A stretch of 8,832 bases of DNA from Desulfobacca acetoxidans (GCA_020723225.1 DYJG01000075.1:1-8832); one strand, 5' to 3'; shown: positions 1 through 5,938, counted from the first letter of the stretch. Translations and numbers: made by a program. Notes: generated from the letters alone by a model not told the origin.

Positions 1-569
1 GCCACGGACACGCCGAATAATTTGCTTTCCCGCCCCCGGGCCAGGTCCAGGGCTGCGGCAAACGCGGCCTGGCTGTAAGGCGAGCCGTCGCTGGCCACCA
101 GGATGCGGTCAAAGGCGATGGTCGCGCCCTTGGGGACCACCAGGACGTTAAAGGCGCTATGGCCGATGACCCGGGCGGTGACGCTGCCCACCAACAGCCG
201 TTCCAAGCCGGTGCGGCCGTAACGGCCCATGATGATCACGTCCGGCTTGATCTCCTCCGCCTCATCGAGGATGGTCCCGGCCACGGAGACTCCCCGGCTC
301 ATCCGGGTCTCCAGGTCCACCCCGTTGGCCGCGGCATCGGCCTTGACCGTCGCCAACTGCCGGGAAACTTCTTCCCCCACCAGGACCATCAGGTCCATGG
401 CCGAGGCCTCGAATTCCGGGATAATAGCCACCACCTGGAGGAGATGAATGCGGCTGCCGCATTCCTTGGCCAGAGCCAGGGCCTGGGCCAGCGCCGCTTT
501 GCTCTCCTCCGAACCGTCTGAGCAGACCAATATGGTTTTCAGGTTTTCCGGGCAGTTTGAGGATGGCAT
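1..569 (-). CDS. Tandem universal stress protein (UspA family), C-terminus beyond window
   Basis: A cytoplasmic ATP-binding universal stress protein with two Usp domains; only the first 189 codons are in the window. Domain 1 spans about residues 10-147. It opens with the strand and acidic loop TILVCSDGS (residues 12-20) and carries the complete nucleotide motif G-x2-G-x9-G-S at G115, G118, G128 and S129, so this domain should bind ATP. Domain 2 begins with RILVASDGSPYS at about residue 155 and is cut after its first helix. Tandem Usp proteins are usually about 280-300 residues, so roughly 100 residues are missing. The ATG at 569-567 is chosen because GGAG lies five bases upstream and the Usp fold starts right after it. 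A heptamer repeat lies just upstream. It runs in the same direction as the dikinase-like gene, 209 bases away, and may be read partly from it. The family role in stress survival is known; the specific signal is not visible here. Confidence 0.93.
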   Translation of the reverse strand, partial: MPSSNCPENLKTILVCSDGSEESKAALAQALALAKECGSRIHLLQVVAIIPEFEASAMDLMVLVGEEVSRQLATVKADAAANGVDLETRMSRGVSVAGTILDEAEEIKPDVIIMGRYGRTGLERLLVGSVTARVIGHSAFNVLVVPKGATIAFDRILVASDGSPYSQAAFAAALDLARGRESKLFGVSV

Positions 570-576
570 GGGTTCT

Positions 577-604
577 CCGTTTTTCGTTTTTCGTTTTCCG
601 TAAA
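577..604. repeat. Heptamer repeat in the 5' leader of the usp gene
   Basis: Read on the plus strand there are four 7-base units: CCGTTTT, TCGTTTT, TCGTTTT and the diverged CCGTAAA. On the transcribed minus strand this gives repeated AAAACGA units ending in AAAACGG, which runs straight into the GGAG ribosome binding site of the usp gene at 569. The copy number is low, so chance is possible, but the period matches the other tracts in this window. Confidence 0.6.
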
Positions 605-626
605 GAGACTCTGGGTTAATCGACTG

Positions 627-655
627 TTTATAATTTAATTTAGAGCTTTTGAAAA
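627..655 (-). promoter_or_regulatory. Candidate sigma-70 promoter of the tandem usp gene
   Basis: On the minus strand a TTTTCA -35 box (650-655, 4 of 6 matches) is followed after 17 bases by a TATAAA -10 box (627-632, 5 of 6). Transcription would start near 620 and give a leader of about 50 bases that includes the heptamer repeat. The surroundings are AT-rich, so chance matches are likely. This is a prediction only. Confidence 0.35.
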
Positions 656-693
656 AGATAGTGATCTCTCATGGAAATTCAATCGGAGAAGAG

Positions 694-798
694 TCTGATC
701 ACTGATCACTGATCACTGACCACTGGCCACTGACCACTGACCTCTGGCTACTGGCTACTGGCTACTAACCCCTGACCCCTAATCCCTAATCTCTGCCC
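694..798. repeat. Degenerate heptamer tandem repeat, consensus ACTGRYC, overlapping a gene end
   Basis: About 15 consecutive 7-base units can be laid out without gaps: TCTGATC, ACTGATC twice, ACTGACC, ACTGGCC, ACTGACC twice, TCTGGCT, ACTGGCT twice, ACTAACC, CCTGACC, CCTAATC twice, TCTGCCC. Variation is mostly C/T or A/G, which keeps the length of 7. The tract fills the spacer between the dikinase-like gene and the usp gene. Its right end encodes the last residues (AEIRD) and TAG stop of the dikinase-like gene. Units with TGATCA are themselves palindromic. I see no intrinsic terminator in this spacer. Confidence 0.9.
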
Positions 799-3382
799 CT
801 GCTTCCCGCTCCTCCTTCCCGTCCTCTCCCGGCCGCTCGTAGTGGCCCGCCAGGAACCTTTCGGCCAGGAGGTAGATTTTGGAGTCGTCGGACATGAGCA
901 TATCCATCTGGCGCACGTAGGCCATGAGGCGGCCCAGGAGGTCCAGCCGCTCTTCGTTTTCGGCGCAGGGACGTTTCCGGAAGCGGGCCCGGACCACGTC
1001 CTTGAAGACCTCCAACTCGAAGCCCAGCCTCTCTAACACTATGGCAATGAGTTTGGCCCGGCGGACGCGCCGGGGTTCGTCAGCAGCCCCGCCCTTGAAC
1101 GCGAAGTTGATGAAATTATCGTCCGCGGCCGGGCCGCAAAAGCTGTCCACGGTGGCGAAATGAAAACCCAGCCGGCAACTGTAGTTCACGTAATTGCTGG
1201 CCACAATGGCATAGGTCTTATCCCAGAACCTTTCCGGCGGGCGGATGGCGGTCTGAGCCAGGACGTGGAAAAACCCGCCCACGGATACGGGCACCGGCCC
1301 CGCCCAACTGATGCCGGGGTGGCTGATCCCCTTCCAAAGGGCTCGCATGGGCACGGAGATAATACTTTCCTGGGGCACCGGGGTTACGTGGGTGGCCAGG
1401 CCGCCGCCTAAGTCCATGAGGTGCAGGTTCAACGGCAGGGTGGTGTCCAGCTTCAGCAGCCGGAGCGCGGGGTATCTCCCTTCCTCCACGCCGTCCATGA
1501 GGCCGAACATGCTCTGGATGGCCTTCTCGTGGGCGAAGCGGGTGATGTCGTGATAGGTGCGGCAACTTTCCGGGCGAAAGTTGGGGCTGCGCCGGTCCAC
1601 CAGGGTGAGGGGCACCACCAGGTTCACCACCGCCCGGAGTTTTTCATACAGGGGCGATTGGAACAGGGGGGTGGTTTTACGGGTTTGATAACGCAGCAGT
1701 TCTTCCACCCGCCCCCGGTAGACCTTGCCGTGGAAGGCGTCCACGGTCACTTCCTCGCCTTCCGGCAGGACCTCTCCGGCGCGCACGGTGTCCACCAGGG
1801 CGGGGATGCCGTACTCCCGGGCCACCAGAGCCAGGTGCCCGGTGGTGGAGCCCACATCGGTGACCAGGGCCGCGACCTTCGGAAGCGCCGGGGCCAACTG
1901 GGGAGTGGTGCGGGGGGCCACCAGGACCGAGCCGGGAGGCACTTCAGAAAGGCTGCGGTCCCCGTAAAGCTTAAAGACCGGCCCCGCGGCCGCGCCCAGG
2001 GAGCCTATCCGGCCTTCCGCCAGCAGCACTTCCGCGCCGCTCTCCGCGGCCGCTATTTCCGCACAGACCCGGGCCTGGGCTTCCGGAAACCGCAGGTGCC
2101 GGGATTGCACCACGTAGAGCTTGCCGCTGACGCCTTTGACCCATTCCACGTCCAGGGGGCAGGCAGAGTGATCCTCCAGGACCCGGGCAAATTGGGCCAA
2201 CTGCTCCAGGTCCCGGGCTTCCAATGCCGGAGCCTCCAACAGATCCAGAGCCACCGCCTCCCGCACCACCCGGCCGTCCTCCAGGGCCAGGCGGTATTCC
2301 TTGCGGCCCAACACCGCCTGGAGCTGCCGCCCGCTTTCCTTGGAAACCACGTATTCATCGGCGCTGACCTGGCCGCCCATCAAGTCCGCGGCCAGCCCCC
2401 AGGTGGCGCTAATAATCATCCGATCCAAATCGCAGCTTCCCGGGTCGGTGGTGAACATCACCCCCGCAGCCCGGGCGTTGATCAGGCGTTGAATCAACAC
2501 TCCCATGGCGGCTTCCTCGAGGATCAGCCCCTGGTTCTTGAAATAGACCAGGGCCCGGGCCCCGAATTGGGAGGCCACCACCTTCCGCCAGTATTCCGGG
2601 ACCTCTTCCGGGGCCACCCCCAGAAAACTTTCGTACTGGCCGGCAAAAGTGGCGGCGATATCCTCCCGGGCGCCGCTGGAGCGCACCGCCAGCCGGCGGC
2701 CGGGATGATCCATCAAGCGCCGGGACTCCTCCACCAGGGCAACCGCCAATTCTTCCGGCAGGGGCTGGGCCAGGACCAGGGCCTGCAACTCCCCGGCCGC
2801 CTCTTCCACTACGGCCTCATCCTCCAGGTTGACTCCGGCCAGCTTCTCCCGGAGCCGGACCAGCAAGGTGTCCTCTTTACCGGGTAATTTCTGCTCCATG
2901 AACAAGCGATATGCCGCCAGGGTGGCCGCCACCCCCTCCGGCACCGGCAAGCCGATGTCAGTGCGCACCTGGGCCAGGTTAGCGGCCTTTCCCCCCAACG
3001 CGGCCCGAATTTCGGGAGGGGCTTCATCGAGCCGCACCAACAGCGGGCTGGGGGGAATCTGGGGCCTCTCCTCCAGTTGCTGCTGAATGGCTTCTCTCAG
3101 CCTGATCCGGGATTTTTCCAGTTCATGCCAGCGCCCCCCGGACATGCGCTGCAACGCAGCCACCAGGTCGGCCACATGCCGGTCCAGGAGACCGATGCGG
3201 CTGCGGAGGTACTGAATATCGACGCCCTCGACGTCTGAGAGCTTCTCCTCCAACTGCCCCATGACGGCCAGGGATTCGTTATTGGCGGCCAGCACCTGCT
3301 GAAATCCACGAAAGATCTCTTTCAGGCCGGGATCCGGCGGCAGCGCCTTCTTCCGGCGGCGGAAGATACTGAATAATCCCAT
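779..3382 (-). CDS. PEP synthase/PPDK-like ATP-grasp phosphotransferase with unrecognised C-terminal domain
   Basis: An 867-residue cytoplasmic protein. Residues 1-115 hold a basic N-terminus (MGLFSIFRRRKK) and helical, probably coiled-coil segments (about 35-105). The PPDK/PEP-synthase ATP-binding domain (about 125-430) shows GGKAANL (130-136), VRSSGAREDIAATFAGQYES (233-252), GVMFTTDP (307-314), DVEW (411-414) and VVQSR (424-428). The phosphohistidine swivel domain (about 480-557) keeps the catalytic histidine, H516, in GSTTGHLALVARE. Family knowledge predicts ATP-driven phosphorylation of H516. PEP synthase then has a C-terminal PEP/pyruvate barrel; here residues 560-850 do not resemble it. 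They contain CRTYHDITRFAHEK (607-620), FCGPAADDNFINF (748-760) and RRVRRAK (771-777). Acceptor and reaction are therefore unknown, and a PEP synthase label would be misleading. The ATG at 3382 has only a weak GGAA far upstream. The last codons lie in a heptamer repeat. Confidence 0.9.
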   Translation of the reverse strand: MGLFSIFRRRKKALPPDPGLKEIFRGFQQVLAANNESLAVMGQLEEKLSDVEGVDIQYLRSRIGLLDRHVADLVAALQRMSGGRWHELEKSRIRLREAIQQQLEERPQIPPSPLLVRLDEAPPEIRAALGGKAANLAQVRTDIGLPVPEGVAATLAAYRLFMEQKLPGKEDTLLVRLREKLAGVNLEDEAVVEEAAGELQALVLAQPLPEELAVALVEESRRLMDHPGRRLAVRSSGAREDIAATFAGQYESFLGVAPEEVPEYWRKVVASQFGARALVYFKNQGLILEEAAMGVLIQRLINARAAGVMFTTDPGSCDLDRMIISATWGLAADLMGGQVSADEYVVSKESGRQLQAVLGRKEYRLALEDGRVVREAVALDLLEAPALEARDLEQLAQFARVLEDHSACPLDVEWVKGVSGKLYVVQSRHLRFPEAQARVCAEIAAAESGAEVLLAEGRIGSLGAAAGPVFKLYGDRSLSEVPPGSVLVAPRTTPQLAPALPKVAALVTDVGSTTGHLALVAREYGIPALVDTVRAGEVLPEGEEVTVDAFHGKVYRGRVEELLRYQTRKTTPLFQSPLYEKLRAVVNLVVPLTLVDRRSPNFRPESCRTYHDITRFAHEKAIQSMFGLMDGVEEGRYPALRLLKLDTTLPLNLHLMDLGGGLATHVTPVPQESIISVPMRALWKGISHPGISWAGPVPVSVGGFFHVLAQTAIRPPERFWDKTYAIVASNYVNYSCRLGFHFATVDSFCGPAADDNFINFAFKGGAADEPRRVRRAKLIAIVLERLGFELEVFKDVVRARFRKRPCAENEERLDLLGRLMAYVRQMDMLMSDDSKIYLLAERFLAGHYERPGEDGKEEREAGAEIRD

Positions 3383-3429
3383 AACAGCTTTTAGTTTCCG
3401 TTAAAAGGAGTTAGATATCAATAGGATGA

Positions 3430-3457
3430 ATCATAAGCCAGTTTGTTTTTGTTGCAA
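3430..3457 (-). promoter_or_regulatory. Candidate sigma-70 promoter of the dikinase-like gene
   Basis: On the minus strand TTGCAA (3452-3457, 4 of 6 matches) is followed after 16 bases by TATGAT (3430-3435, 5 of 6). Transcription would start near 3423, about 40 bases before the ATG at 3382. The -35 box lies inside the dyad at 3450-3466, so a protein bound there would be expected to block or alter polymerase binding. Confidence 0.5.
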
Positions 3458-3466
3458 TTGGCAACA
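3450..3466. promoter_or_regulatory. Operator-like dyad 1 (GTTGC-N5-GCAAC)
   Basis: TGTTGCAATTGGCAACA is a perfect 6+6 inverted repeat around a 5-base centre. It shares GTTGCAAWWRGCAAC with the dyad at 3570-3586 and overlaps the -35 box of the leftward candidate promoter. The T-N11-A spacing fits LysR-type sites, but other dimeric regulators are possible. No regulator gene is in the window. Confidence 0.65.
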
Positions 3467-3534
3467 CTGCAAAGAACCTATGTTGAAAATTTACCTTGAC
3501 TTGCCCTGGAATAGATAATAATTTTATAAGGAAA

Positions 3535-3552
3535 TTGTGAATATTTTCACTA
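3535..3552. promoter_or_regulatory. Rex-like (or HcpR/CRP-like) palindrome
   Basis: TTGTGAATATTTTCACTA matches the Rex consensus TTGTGAA-N4-TTCACAA at 13 of 14 defined positions. Read as TTGTGA-N6-TCACTA it also resembles the CRP/HcpR class of site. It covers the TTGTGA -35 box of the rightward candidate promoter, so binding would most likely repress that promoter. Rex is known to respond to the NADH/NAD+ ratio; that it acts here is inference. Confidence 0.55.
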
Positions 3553-3564
3553 GTTTTATTTAAT
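3535..3564 (+). promoter_or_regulatory. Candidate sigma-70 promoter of the permease operon
   Basis: TTGTGA (3535-3540, 4 of 6 matches) is separated by 18 bases from TTTAAT (3559-3564, 5 of 6). Transcription would start near 3571, on dyad 2, and give a leader of about 250 bases. An alternative is TTGCCC (3501-3506) with TATAAG (3525-3530) at 18-base spacing. I prefer the first because two palindromes are positioned on it as operators would be. Confidence 0.4.
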
Positions 3565-3569
3565 TATCG

Positions 3570-3586
3570 CGTTGCAAATAGCAACG
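3570..3586. promoter_or_regulatory. Operator-like dyad 2 (GTTGC-N5-GCAAC)
   Basis: CGTTGCAAATAGCAACG is a perfect 6+6 inverted repeat with a 5-base centre and the same half-sites as dyad 1, centre to centre 120 bases away. It begins six bases after the TTTAAT -10 box, at the predicted transcription start of the permease operon, a usual place for a repressor site. The two copies could be bridged by one regulator or work separately. Confidence 0.65.
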
Positions 3587-3824
3587 TTTTCCGGAGTAAA
3601 CCCTAACCGGAGTTAACAGCGCCAATCTTTTCGGGCAATGCTTTAGATTAAACGTTATTTTTAGAGAATGAAACCGGAAATTAATCTCCGGGCCCGGGTC
3701 GGCGCTAAGAGAATGGCTTATAGTGCCATTCTGAACCAAGGGTGGACGTTCAGGCGGCAGGGAACGTTTAGGGACCGCGCCTGAACAATTTATAAATCTA
3801 TCCGTGGATAGGGAGGTTAAAGAA
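3587..3824 (+). promoter_or_regulatory. Structured 5' leader with competing hairpins
   Basis: This stretch has no convincing gene but many complementary segments. AGAATGGC (3710-3717) pairs perfectly with GCCATTCT (3725-3732). GTTCAGGCG (3748-3756) pairs perfectly with CGCCTGAAC (3778-3786). ACGTTC (3746-3751) can instead pair with GAACGT (3762-3767), which excludes the previous helix. CCGGAG occurs twice (3591-3596, 3607-3612) and both copies can pair with CTCCGG (3686-3691). AGCGCC (3618-3623) pairs with GGCGCT (3701-3706). CTATCC and GGATAG (3798-3811) lie directly before the ribosome binding site GGGAGG (3811-3816). I recognise no known riboswitch class. The pairings are visible in the sequence; a regulatory role is inferred. 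Confidence 0.45.
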
Positions 3825-4118
3825 ATGAAGAGAGTTTGGGTAGTCATTTTCAACGTTTTGCTGCTGGGCCTGCCCCTGCTGGCCTGGGCCGCCGATCCCG
3901 GCGAAAAAACGGCGGACTTCGCTTCCAAGCAAGTGAAGGTGGAGGGTCTTAACGCCGTCAATTACTTTTTCGCCTCGACGTACAACTCCAGCAAGATGCT
4001 CTTCGCCATCGAGGTCACGGTGATCATGGGCGTGGTTGGAGGTATCATCGCCTTTGTCACCGACAGAATTTTGAAGGTGATCGGCATGGACGTCAGCAAG
4101 ATCGAGCATCACGAGTAG
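3825..4118 (+). CDS. Small exported or membrane protein preceding the TauE permease
   Basis: A 97-residue protein of no family I recognise. Residues 1-22 look like a signal peptide: MKR, a hydrophobic core VWVVIFNVLLLGLPLL, and an A-W-A site before ADP. Residues about 23-57 form a polar periplasmic stretch. Residues about 58-79 form one transmembrane helix rich in V, I and G, and a short tail ends in KIEHHE. The mature form would thus be about 75 residues with one membrane span. The ATG at 3825 is preferred over an in-frame GTG at 3804 because GGGAGG lies eight bases upstream and the GTG version would put charged residues before the signal. It is first in the operon, 24 bases before the permease. 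The likeliest role is an accessory subunit of that permease, but this rests only on gene order. Confidence 0.85.
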   Translation: MKRVWVVIFNVLLLGLPLLAWAADPGEKTADFASKQVKVEGLNAVNYFFASTYNSSKMLFAIEVTVIMGVVGGIIAFVTDRILKVIGMDVSKIEHHE

Positions 4119-4142
4119 CCGAGATAGGGGAGGATACATATA

Positions 4143-5162
4143 ATGGAATTTTTAAACGTATATCTGCCTATCGCGGAACAGAATTTTAACGGCCTCATCC
4201 TGGTGGCCATCGGCTTTGCCGTGGGCGTGCTGGGGGGCTTCTTCGGAGTGGGCGGCGCCTGGGTGGTGACCCCGGCCCTGAATATCTTCGGTTTTCCCAT
4301 GGCTTACGCCATCGGCACGGACCTGGCCCACATTTTCGGCAAATCCATTGTCGCCACCGCCAAGCACCGGAAGATGGGCAACGTGGACATGAAGCTGGGC
4401 ATCTGGTCCATCATCGGCTCGGTCATCGGCGTGGAGGCCGGGGCCCAGGTGATCATGTGGTTGAGCACCATGAAAATCGCCGGGGGCGATACCCTGGCCG
4501 GACCGGTGGTGCGTTACTCCTATATGATTCTCCTCTTCGGCCTGGGCATTTACATGCTCTACGATTATGCCACCAAGGACAAACGGGCCGCGGCCAAAGC
4601 GGCCACGGCCACCGTGGGCATGGCGGCCCCCAAAAAGGCCTGGAATCTGCCCCCGATGATGCACTTCCCCGCCTCCGGGATTACCATTTCCTTCTGGACG
4701 GTGATGGGCGTCTTTTTCTTCACCGGCTTCCTGTCCGGCTTCCTGGGCGTGGGCGGCGGCTTCATCCGGATGCCCGCCCTGATCTACCTCATCGGCTGCC
4801 CCACGGCCATCGCGGTGGGCACTGACCTCTTTTCCGTGCTCTTCGCCGGGGCTTACGGCTGCTGGACCTACGGCGTCAAAGGCGTGGTGGATATCGTGGC
4901 CGCCATCTACATGCTGGTGGGCGCCTCCATCGGCGCCCAGATCGGCGTCACCGCGGTGAAGTACATCCGGGGCTACGGCATCCGGTTGCTCTTCGCCATC
5001 ATGATCATCCTGGCGGGGGCTTCCGTGGCTCTCAAACAGTTCGGGCTGACCACCATGGCCGCCTGGGTGGTGATGGGCGCGGCCATGAGCATGTGCGCCA
5101 TCATCATGGCCAAGCTCTGGGCCGGCTTTAAGAAGGAACAGGCCGAAAAGATGGCCCACTAA
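4143..5162 (+). CDS. TauE/SafE family sulfite/organosulfonate permease
   Basis: A 339-residue inner-membrane protein made of two homologous halves. The signature appears twice, as GGFFGVGGAWVVTPAL (31-46) and SGFLGVGGGFIRMPAL (198-213), each followed by a GTDL turn (58-61 and 226-229). About eight or nine hydrophobic segments fall near 17-45, 52-72, 86-106, 122-142, 184-206, 211-235, 249-270, 280-297 and 303-325. A basic, alanine-rich loop (143-178) joins the halves and is probably cytoplasmic. The length is somewhat above the usual 250-300 because of this loop and the C-terminal segment. Known members are linked to export of sulfite or transport of sulfonates and other small organic anions; the substrate cannot be read from sequence. 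GGGGAGG lies nine bases before the ATG. The UspA gene follows after 18 bases, so the two are almost certainly co-transcribed. Confidence 0.93.
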   Translation: MEFLNVYLPIAEQNFNGLILVAIGFAVGVLGGFFGVGGAWVVTPALNIFGFPMAYAIGTDLAHIFGKSIVATAKHRKMGNVDMKLGIWSIIGSVIGVEAGAQVIMWLSTMKIAGGDTLAGPVVRYSYMILLFGLGIYMLYDYATKDKRAAAKAATATVGMAAPKKAWNLPPMMHFPASGITISFWTVMGVFFFTGFLSGFLGVGGGFIRMPALIYLIGCPTAIAVGTDLFSVLFAGAYGCWTYGVKGVVDIVAAIYMLVGASIGAQIGVTAVKYIRGYGIRLLFAIMIILAGASVALKQFGLTTMAAWVVMGAAMSMCAIIMAKLWAGFKKEQAEKMAH

Positions 5163-5180
5163 TCAGGAGGAGGTTATACC

Positions 5181-5603
5181 ATGAAAATTCTCGTTCCCGT
5201 TGATGGGTCGGCCTACTCCCTGAAGGCCGTGGAAAACGCCGTTAATCTGGCAAAATCCAACCCCCCGTCCACCATCGTTCTGGTGGCGGCGGCCATGGAA
5301 ATTGCCGAGTTGGCCGAGGGGAGATACATCTATGAAAAGATGAAGGCCCAGGCCGAGGCCGCGTTGGCCAAAGCCAAAGAAGCGGTCCAGGCTAAGGGTA
5401 TCATCCCCTCATTGATCCTGGCCACCGGGCCTTCCCCCGCGGATGAAATCGTTAACGTCGCCGTCAAGGAAAAAGCCGACCTCATCGTCGTCGGCAGCAG
5501 GGGACTCGGTGCCAAAACCGGCTCCTTCATGGGGAGCACGGCGTCCAAGGTGGTGACTTACTCTCCTTGCTCCGTGCTGGTGGTGAAACAACAGGAAGAT
5601 TAA
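5181..5603 (+). CDS. Single-domain universal stress protein (UspA family)
   Basis: A 140-residue cytoplasmic protein, the normal size for one Usp domain. It starts with MKILVPVDGS, placing the conserved aspartate at D8. It ends with the nucleotide motif G-x2-G-x9-G-S at G105, G108, G118 and S119, followed by CSVLVVK, the usual last strand. It therefore belongs to the ATP-binding branch. Residues 50-72 form a charged, alanine-rich helix. The ribosome binding site AGGAGGAGG ends seven bases before the ATG and is the strongest in the window, suggesting high translation. It is the last gene of the operon, 18 bases after the permease and just before an intrinsic terminator. UspA proteins next to transporters can act as ATP-sensing regulators of them, as proposed for other families; for this pair that is inference. 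Confidence 0.95.
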   Translation: MKILVPVDGSAYSLKAVENAVNLAKSNPPSTIVLVAAAMEIAELAEGRYIYEKMKAQAEAALAKAKEAVQAKGIIPSLILATGPSPADEIVNVAVKEKADLIVVGSRGLGAKTGSFMGSTASKVVTYSPCSVLVVKQQED

Positions 5604-5634
5604 TCCTTAATTGGGCATTAAGGCTACAAAAACC

Positions 5635-5664
5635 AGGCGGCCCCTCAAGGGCCGCCTTTCTTTT
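5635..5664 (+). terminator. Intrinsic terminator of the permease-usp operon
   Basis: A perfect 9-base-pair GC-rich stem, AGGCGGCCC (5635-5643) with GGGCCGCCT (5649-5657), has a CTCAA loop and is followed by a T-rich tail, TTCTTTT. An A-run lies just upstream. It is 31 bases after the usp stop codon, so it closes the three-gene operon and isolates the kinase genes. Confidence 0.93.
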
Positions 5665-5716
5665 GGGCAATATTTAATACCGCATAAGAGTCTGCCCGGG
5701 GCCGGCCCTGTCTTGT

Positions 5717-5755
5717 GTCAACCTTCTTGACCCGTGGGGTTAAATACGCTAATAT
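5717..5755 (+). promoter_or_regulatory. Candidate promoter of the two-component operon with overlapping dyad
   Basis: TTGACC (5727-5732, 5 of 6 matches) and TAATAT (5750-5755, 4 of 6) are separated by exactly 17 bases. Transcription would start near 5762, leaving a leader of about 180 bases before the kinase. The -35 box is the right half of an inverted repeat, GTCAA-CCTTC-TTGAC (5717-5731), suggesting an operator. In the rest of the 5604-5943 spacer I see only the terminator upstream and the heptamer repeat at its right end. Confidence 0.5.
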
Positions 5756-5882
5756 TTAAAAATAATCGTAACTTGGCCATGTTTCGCCCTCTATCTTAAA
5801 CGACGGGGCTTTTACTCCCAGGCCATTGGCCCACCCGTAATTTATTAATAGTTGCTGGTAGATACCTGGTGGATATCCTCCT

Positions 5883-5938
5883 AACTCGGAACTTGAAACC
5901 CGGAACTCGGAACCCGGAACTCGGAACTCGGAACTAAA
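5883..5938. repeat. Heptamer tandem repeat AACTCGG directly before the kinase start
   Basis: Eight 7-base units follow without gaps: AACTCGG, AACTTGA, AACCCGG, AACTCGG, AACCCGG, AACTCGG twice, and a degenerate AACTAAA. The tract ends five bases before the ATG at 5944. The last GGAA (5930-5933), formed across a unit boundary, is the best available ribosome binding site, ten bases from the start codon. Confidence 0.92.

Noticed and set aside
694..798. CRISPR array
   Set aside because: The units are 7 bases long and contiguous, with no spacers. This is a tandem repeat, not repeat-spacer DNA.
1421..2887. Long plus-strand open frame of 488 codons opposite the dikinase-like gene
   Set aside because: It lies entirely antisense to a gene with clear family motifs. 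Its translation is rich in H, Q, G and P with no domain, as expected from GC-rich codon bias on the opposite strand.
779..3382. Straight annotation as phosphoenolpyruvate synthase (ppsA)
   Set aside because: The PEP/pyruvate-binding barrel is not recognisable, so the named reaction is not supported even though the first two domains match.
3459..3472. Possible sigma-54 promoter (GG and GC elements) near dyad 1
   Set aside because: The GG and GC are 9 bases apart instead of the required 12, and the dyad accounts for these bases.
3504..3530. Alternative rightward promoter TTGCCC with TATAAG
   Set aside because: It is not excluded, but it has a weaker -35 box and no operator placed on it. It is kept only as an alternative in the entry for the 3535-3564 promoter.
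3668..3784. A 38-codon upstream open frame in the permease-operon leader
   Set aside because: There is no proper ribosome binding site before the ATG, the peptide is arginine-rich and follows the hairpin sequences. The RNA structure explains this stretch better.
3560..4139. Minus-strand open frames across the divergent spacer and small gene
   Set aside because: They run antisense through the small membrane protein and the leader, with no ribosome binding site or recognisable domain.
4152..5159. Minus-strand open frame of 335 codons opposite the permease
   Set aside because: The translation is dominated by G, H, A and D with no hydrophobic or catalytic pattern. The plus strand encodes an unmistakable TauE/SafE protein.
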